36,079 nt of DNA from an uncultured Eubacteriales bacterium (GTDB taxonomy: Bacteria > Bacillota > Clostridia > Oscillospirales > Oscillospiraceae), in assembly GCA_900549405.1 (NCBI GenBank), contig URNZ01000015.1, forward strand, positions 1 to 36,079, given 5' to 3'. How positions within the stretch are numbered: the first letter of the stretch is position 1; every line of letters starts with the position of its first letter. This document shows positions 7,008 to 15,250 of this stretch, piece by piece. The notes below the pieces were generated by a model, which saw only the letters and a list, made by a program, of their open reading frames with translations, was not told the DNA's origin and searched no databases. Both the position numbers and the translations under genes were made by a program.

Positions 7008-9572
7008 ATGTATATATCTGAAAGGACTTCGATCCGATTGGAGCAAGTATTCAACGCAACCAAAAAACATATCCGCAGCGGGAGCCGAAATCTCCTGCTG
7101 CTGCTCATTACTGTGGCCCTCCTTTTTCTGGGTGGGCTGTACGGCACCTATCGGGGCCTGATCGTCAACTCCACTCAGATGGGAGAGGAGCTGGTGCAGA
7201 GCTATGTGGCCGACGAGGAGCGCAACCTGCTGCTCTATCAAAACCTGGTCAAGGTGGGCGTGACCTATTTAGACCAGCTCACCGACCAGGGCCTGTCCAT
7301 GGAGGAGGTCTCCCGCCGCCTGATTGACTATATGAACGCCACCTCCCACGCTCTCAGTGACACAGAGCTGTCTTTGTCCCTGGCTATGAACGGGCAGCTC
7401 ACCTATGACACCGATGCAGTTGTGCCGGAGGACTATAATTATCTGGACTCCGCCTGGTACGCCAAGGCCGCCGCCGTCCCGGGTGAAGTGGTCTTTACCG
7501 ACCGGTTCGTCTGCCCCATCGAGCATATCAACGAGGTGGTGGTGGCAGCCGTCTCCCCCAAGACGGGCTATGCCGTGTTGGTCAATCTGCATGAAGAGGA
7601 CTTTGCCTACATCCACCAGGACCTGAACCTGGGGGAGGGCGGCGCCTATTATCTGTTCGACAAAAACGATCACCTGCTGTATGCCAGCACCCCCTTCTCC
7701 GAGGTCTCTCAGGAACAGGTGGAGGCGTATGCCGAGTCTATGAATCAGCTCCACAGCACGAAAAACGGCCAGGACATCACCGATTTTAGCGGTAAGACCC
7801 GCACCTATTTCTCCGCCCCCGTGAGCAACGGCTGGAGCTGTGTCCTCACCGTGCCCCGCTCCGCCCTCATCATCGGGATGCACCAGGTCCTGGTGAGCTA
7901 TGTGCTGGTACTTCTGGCCGCCCTGGCGGTCATGTTCTTTTTGTGGCGCAGGGGCCGCCAACTGCGGCAGCACCTGATCCGGGTGAGCGCCATGGTCCAG
8001 GCCCTGTGCAACTCCTTCTATGCCATCTATTGGGTGGATGTCAGAAATGGGCGGTACGAGGTGCTCAAGCAATCCCACGACAGCCGCTTCCACCTGGCGA
8101 AGCAGGGCACCTATCAGGAGCTGCTGCAGGCCTTTCTATCCGACATGCACGAGGAGACCGCCAGGGAATTTTCCGACTGCTTCTCTTTGGAGCACCTGTC
8201 CCAGCTGGCCCAAAAGCGGGTAAAGGACTTTGGCGGCGACTTTCAGCGCATCTCGAACGACGGGTTTACATGGATCAATGTAAACGTCATCGTGGACCAG
8301 CCCCTCAGCCATGGCGAGGCCCTGCTGGCCTTCCGCCTGGCGGACACAGACCGGCAGCAGCACAGCCGCCTGGTGAAAGAGGCCATGGCGGCCGCCGATG
8401 CCCACCAGCGGGCCCAGCATCAGTTCTTCGCCAGCATGAGCCACGACATGCGCACCCCCCTGAACATCATCCTGGGGATGAACCAGCTCTCCGCCCGCCC
8501 CGACTGCACCAAAGAAAAGCGGGCGGAATACACCCGGGAGATCGACCAGGCCGGGCGCCAGCTGCTTCGTCTGATCAACGACATCTTGGACCTGTCCTGC
8601 ATGGAGCAGGGCCAGCTGTCCCTGGAAAAGCACGAATTTGACCTGTGTCAGGCCCTGTCCGACCACGTGGCCCCCTTCCAGGCCCAGGCGCAGCAGCAGA
8701 ACAAGCCCTTCACCTTCCGCATGGATGTGGAATACCCCATGGTCCTGGGGGACAAGGTCCGCCTGGCCCAGATCATGGACAACCTGCTGTCCAACGCCCT
8801 GAAGTATACCCTGCCGGGGGACAGCATCTCCGTCACTCTGTCCCAGGCGGGGGCGGACAACAAAAACTACCTCTTCGTGGTAGCGGACACGGGCATCGGC
8901 ATGTCCCAGGAGTTTTTAAAACGGCTCTATGACCCCTATGCCCGGGAGCGGCGCTTCGGCGCCAACTCCGCCGTGGGCAGCGGTTTGGGACTGACCATTG
9001 TGAAAAACCTGGTGAGCCAAAAGGGGGGCGACATCTCCGTGGAGAGTACGCCCGGAAAGGGTACCTGCTTCCGGGTCACCCTGCCCTTTGTCCACGCCAG
9101 CTCCGCCCAGGACGATCCCGCTCCGGCTCCCGCCGCTGCCGACTACTCTCTCAGCGGAAAACATGTGCTGGTGGCCGAGGACAATCTGTTTAACCGGGAC
9201 ATCCTCATCGAGCTTTTGACGGAGGCGGGAGCCATCGTCACCGGGGCCGCCGACGGGCAGGAGGCGGTGGATGCCTTCTCCCGCTCGGCCCCCTTCTCCT
9301 TTGATGTGATCCTCATGGACCTGCAGATGCCCCGACTGGACGGCTGTCAGGCCGCCCAGGCCATCCGGGTGCTGGACCGGCCCGATGCCAAATCGGTGTT
9401 TATCCTGGCCCTCACGGCCAACACCTCTGCCGAGGACATGGGCAGCTCGGTGAAGGCGGGAATGGATGCCCACCTGTCCAAGCCTGTGCCCATTCCCGTC
9501 ATCTGCCGGACCCTGGCCCGCCTGACCGCCAAACGCGCGGCCAAAACGGCCGGAAATGAGACGAAAGTGTAA
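7008..9572 (+). CDS. Membrane hybrid histidine kinase with receiver domain
   Basis: This protein of up to 854 residues has a membrane helix (about 28-46) and an extracellular sensor of about 240 residues, probably Cache-like. A second membrane helix (about 291-315) and a PAS-like linker follow. The HisKA domain carries His479 in FASMSHDMRTPLN; the ATPase domain has DNLLSNALKYT, VADTGIGM and GSGLGL. The C-terminal receiver has Asp771 in VILMDLQMP. It would sense an outside signal and start the phosphorelay to Hpt and then the c-di-GMP regulator. The start is uncertain: the ATG at 7008 has no ribosome site, while the TTG at 7038, in frame, follows GAAAGGA by 11 bases. The ligand is unknown. Confidence 0.9.
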   Translation: MYISERTSIRLEQVFNATKKHIRSGSRNLLLLLITVALLFLGGLYGTYRGLIVNSTQMGEELVQSYVADEERNLLLYQNLVKVGVTYLDQLTDQGLSMEEVSRRLIDYMNATSHALSDTELSLSLAMNGQLTYDTDAVVPEDYNYLDSAWYAKAAAVPGEVVFTDRFVCPIEHINEVVVAAVSPKTGYAVLVNLHEEDFAYIHQDLNLGEGGAYYLFDKNDHLLYASTPFSEVSQEQVEAYAESMNQLHSTKNGQDITDFSGKTRTYFSAPVSNGWSCVLTVPRSALIIGMHQVLVSYVLVLLAALAVMFFLWRRGRQLRQHLIRVSAMVQALCNSFYAIYWVDVRNGRYEVLKQSHDSRFHLAKQGTYQELLQAFLSDMHEETAREFSDCFSLEHLSQLAQKRVKDFGGDFQRISNDGFTWINVNVIVDQPLSHGEALLAFRLADTDRQQHSRLVKEAMAAADAHQRAQHQFFASMSHDMRTPLNIILGMNQLSARPDCTKEKRAEYTREIDQAGRQLLRLINDILDLSCMEQGQLSLEKHEFDLCQALSDHVAPFQAQAQQQNKPFTFRMDVEYPMVLGDKVRLAQIMDNLLSNALKYTLPGDSISVTLSQAGADNKNYLFVVADTGIGMSQEFLKRLYDPYARERRFGANSAVGSGLGLTIVKNLVSQKGGDISVESTPGKGTCFRVTLPFVHASSAQDDPAPAPAAADYSLSGKHVLVAEDNLFNRDILIELLTEAGAIVTGAADGQEAVDAFSRSAPFSFDVILMDLQMPRLDGCQAAQAIRVLDRPDAKSVFILALTANTSAEDMGSSVKAGMDAHLSKPVPIPVICRTLARLTAKRAAKTAGNETKV

Positions 9573-9589
9573 ACTTTTGTCCCTTCCTC

Positions 9590-9618
9590 TGGACAGTACC
9601 GGACATTAGGATTATAGT
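9590..9618 (+). promoter_or_regulatory. Sigma-A promoter of the rnf-like cluster
   Basis: TGGACA (9590-9595), a 17-base spacer and TATAGT (9613-9618), each 5 of 6 to consensus. It gives an about 200-base leader that contains both hairpin repeats before the rnfC ATG at 9825. Confidence 0.65.
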
Positions 9619-9648
9619 TATGTCGTTTATAGCGCTCAATCGTCGTTG

Positions 9649-9675
9649 CGGGCGGACCCGGAGGTCCGCCCCTAC
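9649..9675 (-). repeat. 27-bp palindromic repeat, copy A
   Basis: Read on the minus strand it begins GTAGGGGCGGACC and ends GGTCCGCCCG, a 9-bp stem with a 4-base loop. It belongs to the same family as 9732-9758, 35883-35909 and 35922-35948, and faces copy B in inverted orientation. Confidence 0.75.
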
Positions 9676-9731
9676 GGCGTATTAGGGTGAATTTTCTGTT
9701 TGTTTTATCTGCGCGGTCTCTCTGCAAGTAT

Positions 9732-9758
9732 GTAGGGGCCGACCTCTGTGTCGGCCCG
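9732..9758 (+). repeat. 27-bp palindromic repeat, copy B
   Basis: Begins GTAGGGGCCGAC and ends GTCGGCCCG, folding into an 8-bp stem. Inverted relative to copy A, 56 bases away. Both lie in the leader of the rnf-like transcript. Confidence 0.75.
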
Positions 9759-9824
9759 TCGTTGATAGAGCGGATGCAGAAGAACGCTTTTTTCTACATC
9801 CATGACTTCTTTGGAGGTCTTTTC

Positions 9825-11147
9825 ATGTTTCATTCCTTCTTCGGCGGGGTCAATCCCGCCCCACACAAAGAGAATACCCGGCGTAAGCCCATCGCTCAGC
9901 TGGAGCAGCCCCCTCGGCGGGTCTATCTGCCCCTGACCTCCGGCCGGGACCAGGCTCTGCTGCCGGCGGTGAAGCCGGGAGACACGGTGCAGGTGGGACA
10001 GCCTGTGGCCATCAGCCGGGGGCTGGAGTCCACCGTCCACGCCAGCGTCTCCGGCAGGGTGACGGCCATTGAGGACTGCCCCCACGCCAAGCTGGGCACT
10101 GTCTCCGCCATCGTCATCGAGAACGACGGCCAGGACACCCACTGGTCCGGGCGGCCCGAGCCCCTGATCCCCGAGCAGGTCACCCTGGAGCTGCTGCTGG
10201 GCCGGGTGCGGGAGGCAGGTATTACCGGCATGGGCGGCAGCGGCTTTCCCACGGCGGAGAAACTGCGCCAGGCCGCCGGCCGCGTGGACACCCTGATCGT
10301 CAACGCCGCCGAGTGCGAGCCCTATGTCACCGCCGACTATCGTCTGCTGCTGGAGCGCAGCGACAAGATCCTCCTCACCGCCCACACGCTGGCCCGGGCC
10401 CTGGGGGCCCAGCGGGCCGTGCTGGTCACCGAGGGGGACAAGCTGAAGGCGGTGGAGGCGGTGGAGCGCCGTCTGCGCCGCAGCAGCGGCAAGGTGGAGC
10501 TGCGCACCGTGGGCACCCGCTATCCCCTGGGGGCGGAGCGCCAGATCGTCCAGACGGTCACTGGGCGGGAAGTCCCCCCGGGCAAGCTGCCGGTGGACGT
10601 GAAGTGCGTGGTGCTGAATGTGGCCACCGTGTTTGCCATTCAGGAGGCCCTGTTCCAGGGCCGCGCCCTCACCCACCGGGCCGTCACCGTGTCCGGCGGG
10701 GCAGTGGCCCGGCCCCGGAACCTGTGGGTCCCTCTGGGCACCCCCCTGAAGGACCTGCTGGACTCGGTGGGCGGTCTGCGGGAGCAGGCGGACCAAGTCC
10801 TGCTGGGCGGGCCCATGATGGGCCTGCCTCTAAATGATCTGTCCGCCCCGGTGACCAAGGGCACAAATGCCCTCACCTGCCTCACCCGGTCAGAGCGCCG
10901 GGGCGCGGGGGAGCAGACGGTGTGCGTCCGCTGCGGCAAGTGCGTCTCTGCCTGTCCCATGCACCTGGCCCCCGCCTTTATCCACCGGGCCCTGGAGCAG
11001 GACCAGCCCCACAAGCTGCCCGCGCTCCACCCCCAGGACTGCATCTCCTGCGGCTGTTGTTCCTTTGTCTGTCCCGCCCGCATCCCCCTGCTGGAGCAGG
11101 TGGAGCGGGCCAAAGCCCTGGTATCGGAAGGAGGGGAACCCACATGA
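9825..11147 (+). CDS. rnfC: Rnf electron transport complex subunit C
   Basis: This 440-residue protein is RnfC, the peripheral subunit that takes electrons from NADH or ferredoxin. It has the N-terminal barrel region, the GITGMGGSGFPTAEKL nucleotide/flavin site (about residues 130-150) and NAAECEPY. At the C-terminus are two 4Fe-4S motifs, C367/C370/C373/C377 (CVRCGKCVSACP) and C406/C409/C412/C416 (CISCGCCSFVCP). The frame is open from 9687, but the ATG at 9825 follows TTGGAGG by seven bases and matches the usual N-terminus (MFHSFFGGVNP). Its stop overlaps the next ATG by four bases (ATGA), showing translational coupling to the rnfDG gene. Confidence 0.94.
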   Translation: MFHSFFGGVNPAPHKENTRRKPIAQLEQPPRRVYLPLTSGRDQALLPAVKPGDTVQVGQPVAISRGLESTVHASVSGRVTAIEDCPHAKLGTVSAIVIENDGQDTHWSGRPEPLIPEQVTLELLLGRVREAGITGMGGSGFPTAEKLRQAAGRVDTLIVNAAECEPYVTADYRLLLERSDKILLTAHTLARALGAQRAVLVTEGDKLKAVEAVERRLRRSSGKVELRTVGTRYPLGAERQIVQTVTGREVPPGKLPVDVKCVVLNVATVFAIQEALFQGRALTHRAVTVSGGAVARPRNLWVPLGTPLKDLLDSVGGLREQADQVLLGGPMMGLPLNDLSAPVTKGTNALTCLTRSERRGAGEQTVCVRCGKCVSACPMHLAPAFIHRALEQDQPHKLPALHPQDCISCGCCSFVCPARIPLLEQVERAKALVSEGGEPT

Positions 11148-12802
11148 GCGAGCTGACCCGTTCTCTCCGGCTGCCCCCTCCGGCGGGCCACCCGGACTCT
11201 GCCCAGGCCATGATGCGGGACGTGCTGGTGGCCCTCACCCCCGCCCTGGCCATGGCCGTGTTCTTTTTCGGTCCCCGGGCCTTGCTCCTCACCGCCGTGT
11301 CGGTGGTCAGCTGCGTGCTGTTTGAAGGGGCCTACCGCCGCTTTACCCATCAGAGCGACACCCGCAGGGACCTGTCTGCCTGCGTCACCGGGCTGCTGCT
11401 GGCCCTCAGCCTGCCCGCCTCCGCCCCCTATTGGGCCCCGGTGCTGGGGGCCGCATTCGCCATTGTGGTGGTCAAGCAGTTCTATGGCGGGCTGGGCAAA
11501 AACTTTATGAACCCCGCCCTGGCCGGACGGATGCTGCTGGCCACCTTCCCCATGCTGATGACCAAGTGGCCCACCCCCCTGCACTGGCTGGGACTGGGCC
11601 GGGTGGACGCGGTGGCCTCCGCCACTCCTATGTCCTATCTCCACAGCGGGACGCTCCCACCCTTCAACCTGGGTCAGCTGCTGCTGGGCCAGCAGGGGGG
11701 CTGTCTGGGAGAGGTCTCCGCCTTTATGCTGCTGTTGGGTGGGGGCTATCTGGTGCTGCGCCGGGTGATCTCCCCCCGCATTCCCTTGGCCTTTTTGGCC
11801 ACGGCGGCCTTTTTTGCCGCCCTCACCGCCCCGGCGGATGTCTCCGTCGCCCGGTGGGTGGCCATGGAGCTGCTAAGCGGCGGTCTGCTGCTGGGGGCCC
11901 TGTTTATGGCCACCGACCCCACTACCTCCCCCATCACGCCCCGGGGACAGCTGCTCTTTGGGGCGGGCTGTGGGACTTTGACCATGCTGCTGCGTACCTG
12001 CAGCTCCTATCCCGAGGGGGTTGGCTGGGCCATCCTCACCATGAATTGCTGCGTGTGGCTGCTGGACCGGCTGGGTATGCCCCGGCGCTTTGGCGCGGGC
12101 CGGTTCTATGCCACCCGAAAGCTGCTGCGCCGCATCCGCCGCAGCGTGGGTAAGATCCACTTTGTCAAGCCCCAGCTGTCCTTCCACTTCGGCCACGGGG
12201 GCAAGGCCCCCGGCGAGGACCACCTGGACCAGATCCGGGAGCAGGCCAAGGTCATCGGCCACCTGTGCGTGGTGGTGGTCATCATGGGCGTGATGATCTT
12301 CTTCGTCCACCGCTACACCGACCTGGACACCGCCCGGACAGAGGCCGAACAGCAGACCGAGCGCCTGGCCCAGGTGATGCCCGCGGCGGCTTCCAGCTCT
12401 GAGACGCCCTATCGGGCCAACGGGGCCCTGAGCATCCTGGCGGGCTATTCTGAGGAGAACGAGCTGGTGGGCTATTGCGTGGAGGTCCAGGCCCAGGGCT
12501 TTGGCGGCGTCATCACCATGGAGGTGGGCGTGGACTTAAACGGCCAGGTCACCGGCGTGGCCGTCACCTCTCACAAGGAGACCGCCGGTGTGGGCACACG
12601 GGCCATGACCCCTGCCGCCCTCAGCCGCTATGTGGGCCGCTATGGCACTCTGCGCACCACCGGCGAGAACGCCGTGGACGCCGTCAGTGGGGCCACCGCC
12701 ACCTCCAACGCCATCACCGCAGGCGTCAACCGCGCCCTGGCCATCGTGGCCAATCTGGATGCGGCGGACGGCAGCGTGGACTATGTAGACGGCGAAGTGT
12801 AA
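11144..12802 (+). CDS. RnfD-RnfG fusion, membrane flavoprotein
   Basis: The 552-residue protein fuses two Rnf subunits normally encoded separately. Residues about 1-330 are RnfD, a multi-spanning membrane protein; AVASATPMS places the covalent-FMN threonine at T161. A linker of about 35 basic residues leads to RnfG: one membrane helix near 370-388, then an outside FMN-binding domain with VDAVSGATATSN, where T518 of SGAT is the expected flavin-bonding residue. Both attachment motifs look intact. In the family, D and G pass electrons across the membrane coupled to Na+ or H+ movement. There is no stop or frameshift at the junction, so the fusion is real in this sequence. rnfA follows after 27 bases. 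Confidence 0.9.
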   Translation: MSELTRSLRLPPPAGHPDSAQAMMRDVLVALTPALAMAVFFFGPRALLLTAVSVVSCVLFEGAYRRFTHQSDTRRDLSACVTGLLLALSLPASAPYWAPVLGAAFAIVVVKQFYGGLGKNFMNPALAGRMLLATFPMLMTKWPTPLHWLGLGRVDAVASATPMSYLHSGTLPPFNLGQLLLGQQGGCLGEVSAFMLLLGGGYLVLRRVISPRIPLAFLATAAFFAALTAPADVSVARWVAMELLSGGLLLGALFMATDPTTSPITPRGQLLFGAGCGTLTMLLRTCSSYPEGVGWAILTMNCCVWLLDRLGMPRRFGAGRFYATRKLLRRIRRSVGKIHFVKPQLSFHFGHGGKAPGEDHLDQIREQAKVIGHLCVVVVIMGVMIFFVHRYTDLDTARTEAEQQTERLAQVMPAAASSSETPYRANGALSILAGYSEENELVGYCVEVQAQGFGGVITMEVGVDLNGQVTGVAVTSHKETAGVGTRAMTPAALSRYVGRYGTLRTTGENAVDAVSGATATSNAITAGVNRALAIVANLDAADGSVDYVDGEV

Positions 12803-12829
12803 CGCCCGCAAGATAAAGGAGACTTTGAC

Positions 12830-13417
12830 ATGGCTGTGATCGAGCTTGCCGGGGTGGCGCTGGCCGCCCTGCTGTCTGAAAATTTTGTGCTGGTCAGCTG
12901 CATGGGCATCGGCACCCGCCTTCGGGCCTTTCAGGACCCCATCGACGCCCTGCGCACCGGCTATTGCCTCACGGCGGTGATGATCCTCTCCGCCCTGCTG
13001 TCCTGGCTGGCCGACTTTCTGGTGCTCACCCGCTTCGGCTGGCAGCACTTCCGGCTGCTGTTCCTGTGCCTGCTCATTCCGGGCATCATCGCCGGGCTGC
13101 GGCAGTTTGTCCGGGTGTGCCTGCCCGAGCTGTCCCGGCGGATGGACGACAACCTGGCCAGCATCGGGACAAACTGCGCCGCCCTGGGCTGTGCCCTGCT
13201 CATCAGCCAGCGCAGCTATGGCCTGGGCACGGCCCTGGTGTTCGCCCTGTTCGGCGGCGTGGGGGCCACGGTGGCCATGGCCAGCTTTGCCAGTCTGCGG
13301 GAGGAGGTCAGCTTTCACCACTGCCCCCGGTGCTTCCAGGGGCTGCCCATCCTCCTCATCACCGCCGGGCTGATGGCCCTGGCCCTGGTGGGTTTTTACG
13401 GGCTGCACATGCCCTAA
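12830..13417 (+). CDS. rnfA: Rnf electron transport complex subunit A
   Basis: The 195-residue protein is all membrane helices (about six) and matches the RnfA/RnfE/NqrD/NqrE family. LLSENFVLVSCMGIG and GTNCAALGCALL hold the Asn-Cys motifs that ligate the membrane 2Fe-2S centre shared between A and E. The sequence after NC (AALGCALL) is closer to RnfA than RnfE. The ribosome site AAGGAG is followed by ATG at 12830. It is the last gene of the cluster, ended by the terminator at 13428. No RnfE or RnfB gene follows, so A would have to pair with itself or with an E encoded elsewhere. Confidence 0.88.
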   Translation: MAVIELAGVALAALLSENFVLVSCMGIGTRLRAFQDPIDALRTGYCLTAVMILSALLSWLADFLVLTRFGWQHFRLLFLCLLIPGIIAGLRQFVRVCLPELSRRMDDNLASIGTNCAALGCALLISQRSYGLGTALVFALFGGVGATVAMASFASLREEVSFHHCPRCFQGLPILLITAGLMALALVGFYGLHMP

Positions 13418-13427
13418 AACAACAAAG

Positions 13428-13468
13428 AAAACCGCTCAGTCTTCCAACAGAAACCTGAGCGGTTTTTT
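13428..13468. terminator. Bidirectional terminator, rnf cluster and thiT-HAD operon
   Basis: A 12-bp stem (13428-13439 with 13455-13466, AAAACCGCTCAG) ends in a six-T run on the plus strand and a TTTT run on the minus strand. It serves both convergent transcripts. Confidence 0.92.
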
Positions 13469-13478
13469 GCGCACTATT

Positions 13479-14288
13479 TTAAGAATATCGCCGGTCTAAG
13501 ATGTCCACGATGTCCCCGATGACGCCGTCGTCACAGTGACAGAGGACTTTGGCCCCCCAGTCCTTCACCTCTTGGGCGCAGTTGGCGGGGGCAAAGGGGA
13601 TGGCGGAACGGCGGAGCATGGACAGGTCGTTCTGGTTGTCTCCCACGCAATAGAGGTTCTCCGGCCGGATGCCCAGCATGTCCGCCACCTTGGCCACAAA
13701 GTCCCCCTTGGTGCTGCCCTTGGCGGTGATCTCCAGGTAATAGGCGTTGGAGAAGATGGCCTCATACCGGTCCCCCCACCGCTCCAGCAGCCACTGCTGC
13801 ACCGGGCGGAGCACGTTCCGCTCCTGCTGCAAAATGGCCTTGGTCCAGGGGGTGGGCATCTGGTCGAAGGGGAGGACAGTGTAGCCGCCGCCCACCTTTT
13901 TCATGTGGGCCTCGGTGATGTAGTTGGGGTTCCAGGCGTAGATGTCCTCGGCGTGATAGACCTCAGCGCCCACCGAGGGGAACTGGGCCAGAATGGCGGA
14001 AAAGTCCGCCGGGGCGGAGGGGGGCAGAAAGGTCTGCTCCAGCATCTCGTTTTTGGAAAAATCATAGATGGCCGAGCCGTTGGACAGCACCACCGGGGCG
14101 TCCAGAGGCACCAGGTCGTGGTAGGGGGCAAAGGTCCGTCTGGCCCGCCCGGTGGCCACGGTGAAGCGCCCGCCCTGGCTGCGGAAATAGTCCAGCGCCC
14201 GGCGGTTGCGCTCGGGCACCTGGTGGTGGGAGTCGTAAAGAGTGTCATCAAAATCGCTGACCAGCAGCACGCCATCAAATTTTCCCAT
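13479..14288 (-). CDS. Cof-type HAD phosphatase in a TPP-riboswitch operon
   Basis: The 269-residue protein is a Cof/IIB HAD hydrolase: VSDFDDTLYDS (motif I), VLSNGSAIYD (motif II region), a conserved Lys, and CVGDNQNDLSML (motif IV). The cap lies between about 85 and 190. Such enzymes remove phosphate from sugar, flavin or thiamine-precursor phosphates; E. coli Cof hydrolyses HMP-PP. It starts 37 bases after thiT on the same strand and no promoter or terminator separates them, so the TPP riboswitch should control it too. That makes a thiamine-phosphate substrate an attractive inference, not proven. A purine-rich ribosome site (GGAGAAAGAGAG) precedes the ATG. Confidence 0.85.
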   Translation of the reverse strand: MGKFDGVLLVSDFDDTLYDSHHQVPERNRRALDYFRSQGGRFTVATGRARRTFAPYHDLVPLDAPVVLSNGSAIYDFSKNEMLEQTFLPPSAPADFSAILAQFPSVGAEVYHAEDIYAWNPNYITEAHMKKVGGGYTVLPFDQMPTPWTKAILQQERNVLRPVQQWLLERWGDRYEAIFSNAYYLEITAKGSTKGDFVAKVADMLGIRPENLYCVGDNQNDLSMLRRSAIPFAPANCAQEVKDWGAKVLCHCDDGVIGDIVDILDRRYS

Positions 14289-14325
14289 TAGGGTCTCTCT
14301 TTCTCCCCGGCTTTCGGGGGCGTTT

Positions 14326-14886
14326 TCAGTGGATGTCCTCCCCCAGGAAATAGCGGCCCATGGGGCGGAAGAGCAGGGCGGCCAGGACCAGGGAGATGAC
14401 GGTGTTGGGCAGCATATAAGAGCCGTTATACACCAGAGAATAGAAGCTGGGGCTGGTGAAGGTCCAGTTCATAAACTGGGTGGGGGCCAGGATCTTGTAC
14501 ACGGTCACGCCGCTGATATAGTGGATGATGAACCGCCCCACGCAGCCCAGCAGGATGCCGGGGAAAATGCCGTATTTCTTTCCCCGGAACAGTCCGGCCA
14601 GCCCCAGGGGGGTGAAGGCCACCAGATAGTCCAGCAGCATAGACTGCCAGCCCCAGGCATAGGCCCCGTCGAACATCAGCTGGAGCAGACCGAACAAAAA
14701 GCCCACGGACAGGCCGGGCCCCAGGCCCCAGCGGATGGCAAAGAGGAAGATGGGGAACATGGCCGCCGTGACCGAGCCGCCGTTGGGCGCCTCCGCCAGC
14801 TTGACATAGCTGAGGATCTGGGCCAGGGCCAGCATCACAGCGCCCTCGCACAGCATCCGAAGCTGCAAATGAGTTTTGGTGTTCAT
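14326..14886 (-). CDS. thiT: Thiamine ECF transporter substrate-binding protein ThiT
   Basis: This 186-residue protein has about six membrane helices and the ThiT features: a Trp/Tyr-rich thiamine site (GAYAWGWQSMLLDY) and a conserved VGRFIIHYISGVTV stretch. It binds thiamine at the membrane and pairs with the general ECF ATPase module encoded elsewhere. The ATG at 14886 is used because AGGAGG lies seven bases before it; the GTG at 14892 would sit only one base from the ribosome site. A TPP riboswitch lies directly upstream, which independently supports the thiamine role and predicts repression when TPP is plentiful. Confidence 0.93.
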   Translation of the reverse strand: MNTKTHLQLRMLCEGAVMLALAQILSYVKLAEAPNGGSVTAAMFPIFLFAIRWGLGPGLSVGFLFGLLQLMFDGAYAWGWQSMLLDYLVAFTPLGLAGLFRGKKYGIFPGILLGCVGRFIIHYISGVTVYKILAPTQFMNWTFTSPSFYSLVYNGSYMLPNTVISLVLAALLFRPMGRYFLGEDIH

Positions 14887-14907
14887 ACACACGCCTCCTA
14901 AAAGATA

Positions 14908-14938
14908 TACCGCAGCACACCAAACGGGTGTTGCGGTA
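14908..14938 (-). promoter_or_regulatory. Expression-platform hairpin of the TPP riboswitch
   Basis: TACCGCA and ACACC pair with GGTGT and TGCGGTA around a 5-base loop, with a 2-base bulge, between the aptamer and the AGGAGG of thiT. Only a weak T-run follows, so control may act at transcription or at the ribosome site. Confidence 0.55.
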
Positions 14939-14964
14939 CGGGAGGACGGAATGATACACTTGCG

Positions 14965-15065
14965 TCCACTTCCTACGCCGGCATTACCCGGATCAGGTTC
15001 AAGGGACCGGGGGCTGCGCTTTGCCCCGCATCTCAGCCGGGAATGACTCCCAGCGCCCCTGTGTT
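14965..15065 (-). ncRNA. TPP riboswitch (THI element)
   Basis: On the minus strand the leader holds the core THI-box pieces in order: GGGGCGCTGGGAG, GGCTGAGATG, CCTTGAACCTGATCCGGGT, AATGCCGGCGTAGGAAGTG. These match the conserved aptamer of the thiamine pyrophosphate riboswitch. It lies between a strong promoter (15087-15115) and thiT. Confidence 0.97.
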
Positions 15066-15086
15066 TGATTGTCCTGCGGTAGTTTT

Positions 15087-15115
15087 ATTGTATGGAATCG
15101 GGCCGGGTTTGTCAA
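15087..15115 (-). promoter_or_regulatory. Strong sigma-A promoter of the thiT operon
   Basis: TTGACA (15115-15110), a 17-base spacer and TACAAT (15092-15087) place the transcript start just before the TPP aptamer. Confidence 0.9.
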
Positions 15116-15131
15116 GGGAGGGGCACAAAAA

Positions 15132-15172
15132 CGCGGACCCGCAGCAGGAGAGGACTGCGGGTCCGCGCTTTT
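15132..15172. terminator. Terminator of the microprotein operon (bidirectional form)
   Basis: A 13-bp stem (15132-15144 with 15155-15167, CGCGGACCCGCAG) has T-runs on both sides. On the minus strand it ends the microprotein transcript 84 bases after the last stop. No plus-strand gene enters it. Confidence 0.88.
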
Positions 15173-15250
15173 TATGGCTTTTGAACGGTTTGGATGGAAC
15201 CTGCAAAAGCGGATCGGCCAGGTGGCCGGGGGAGAATGCTTGTTTTGTGT

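Noticed and set aside
14887..14892. GTG start for thiT
   Set aside because: It is only one base away from AGGAGG; the ATG at 14886 has the correct seven-base spacing.
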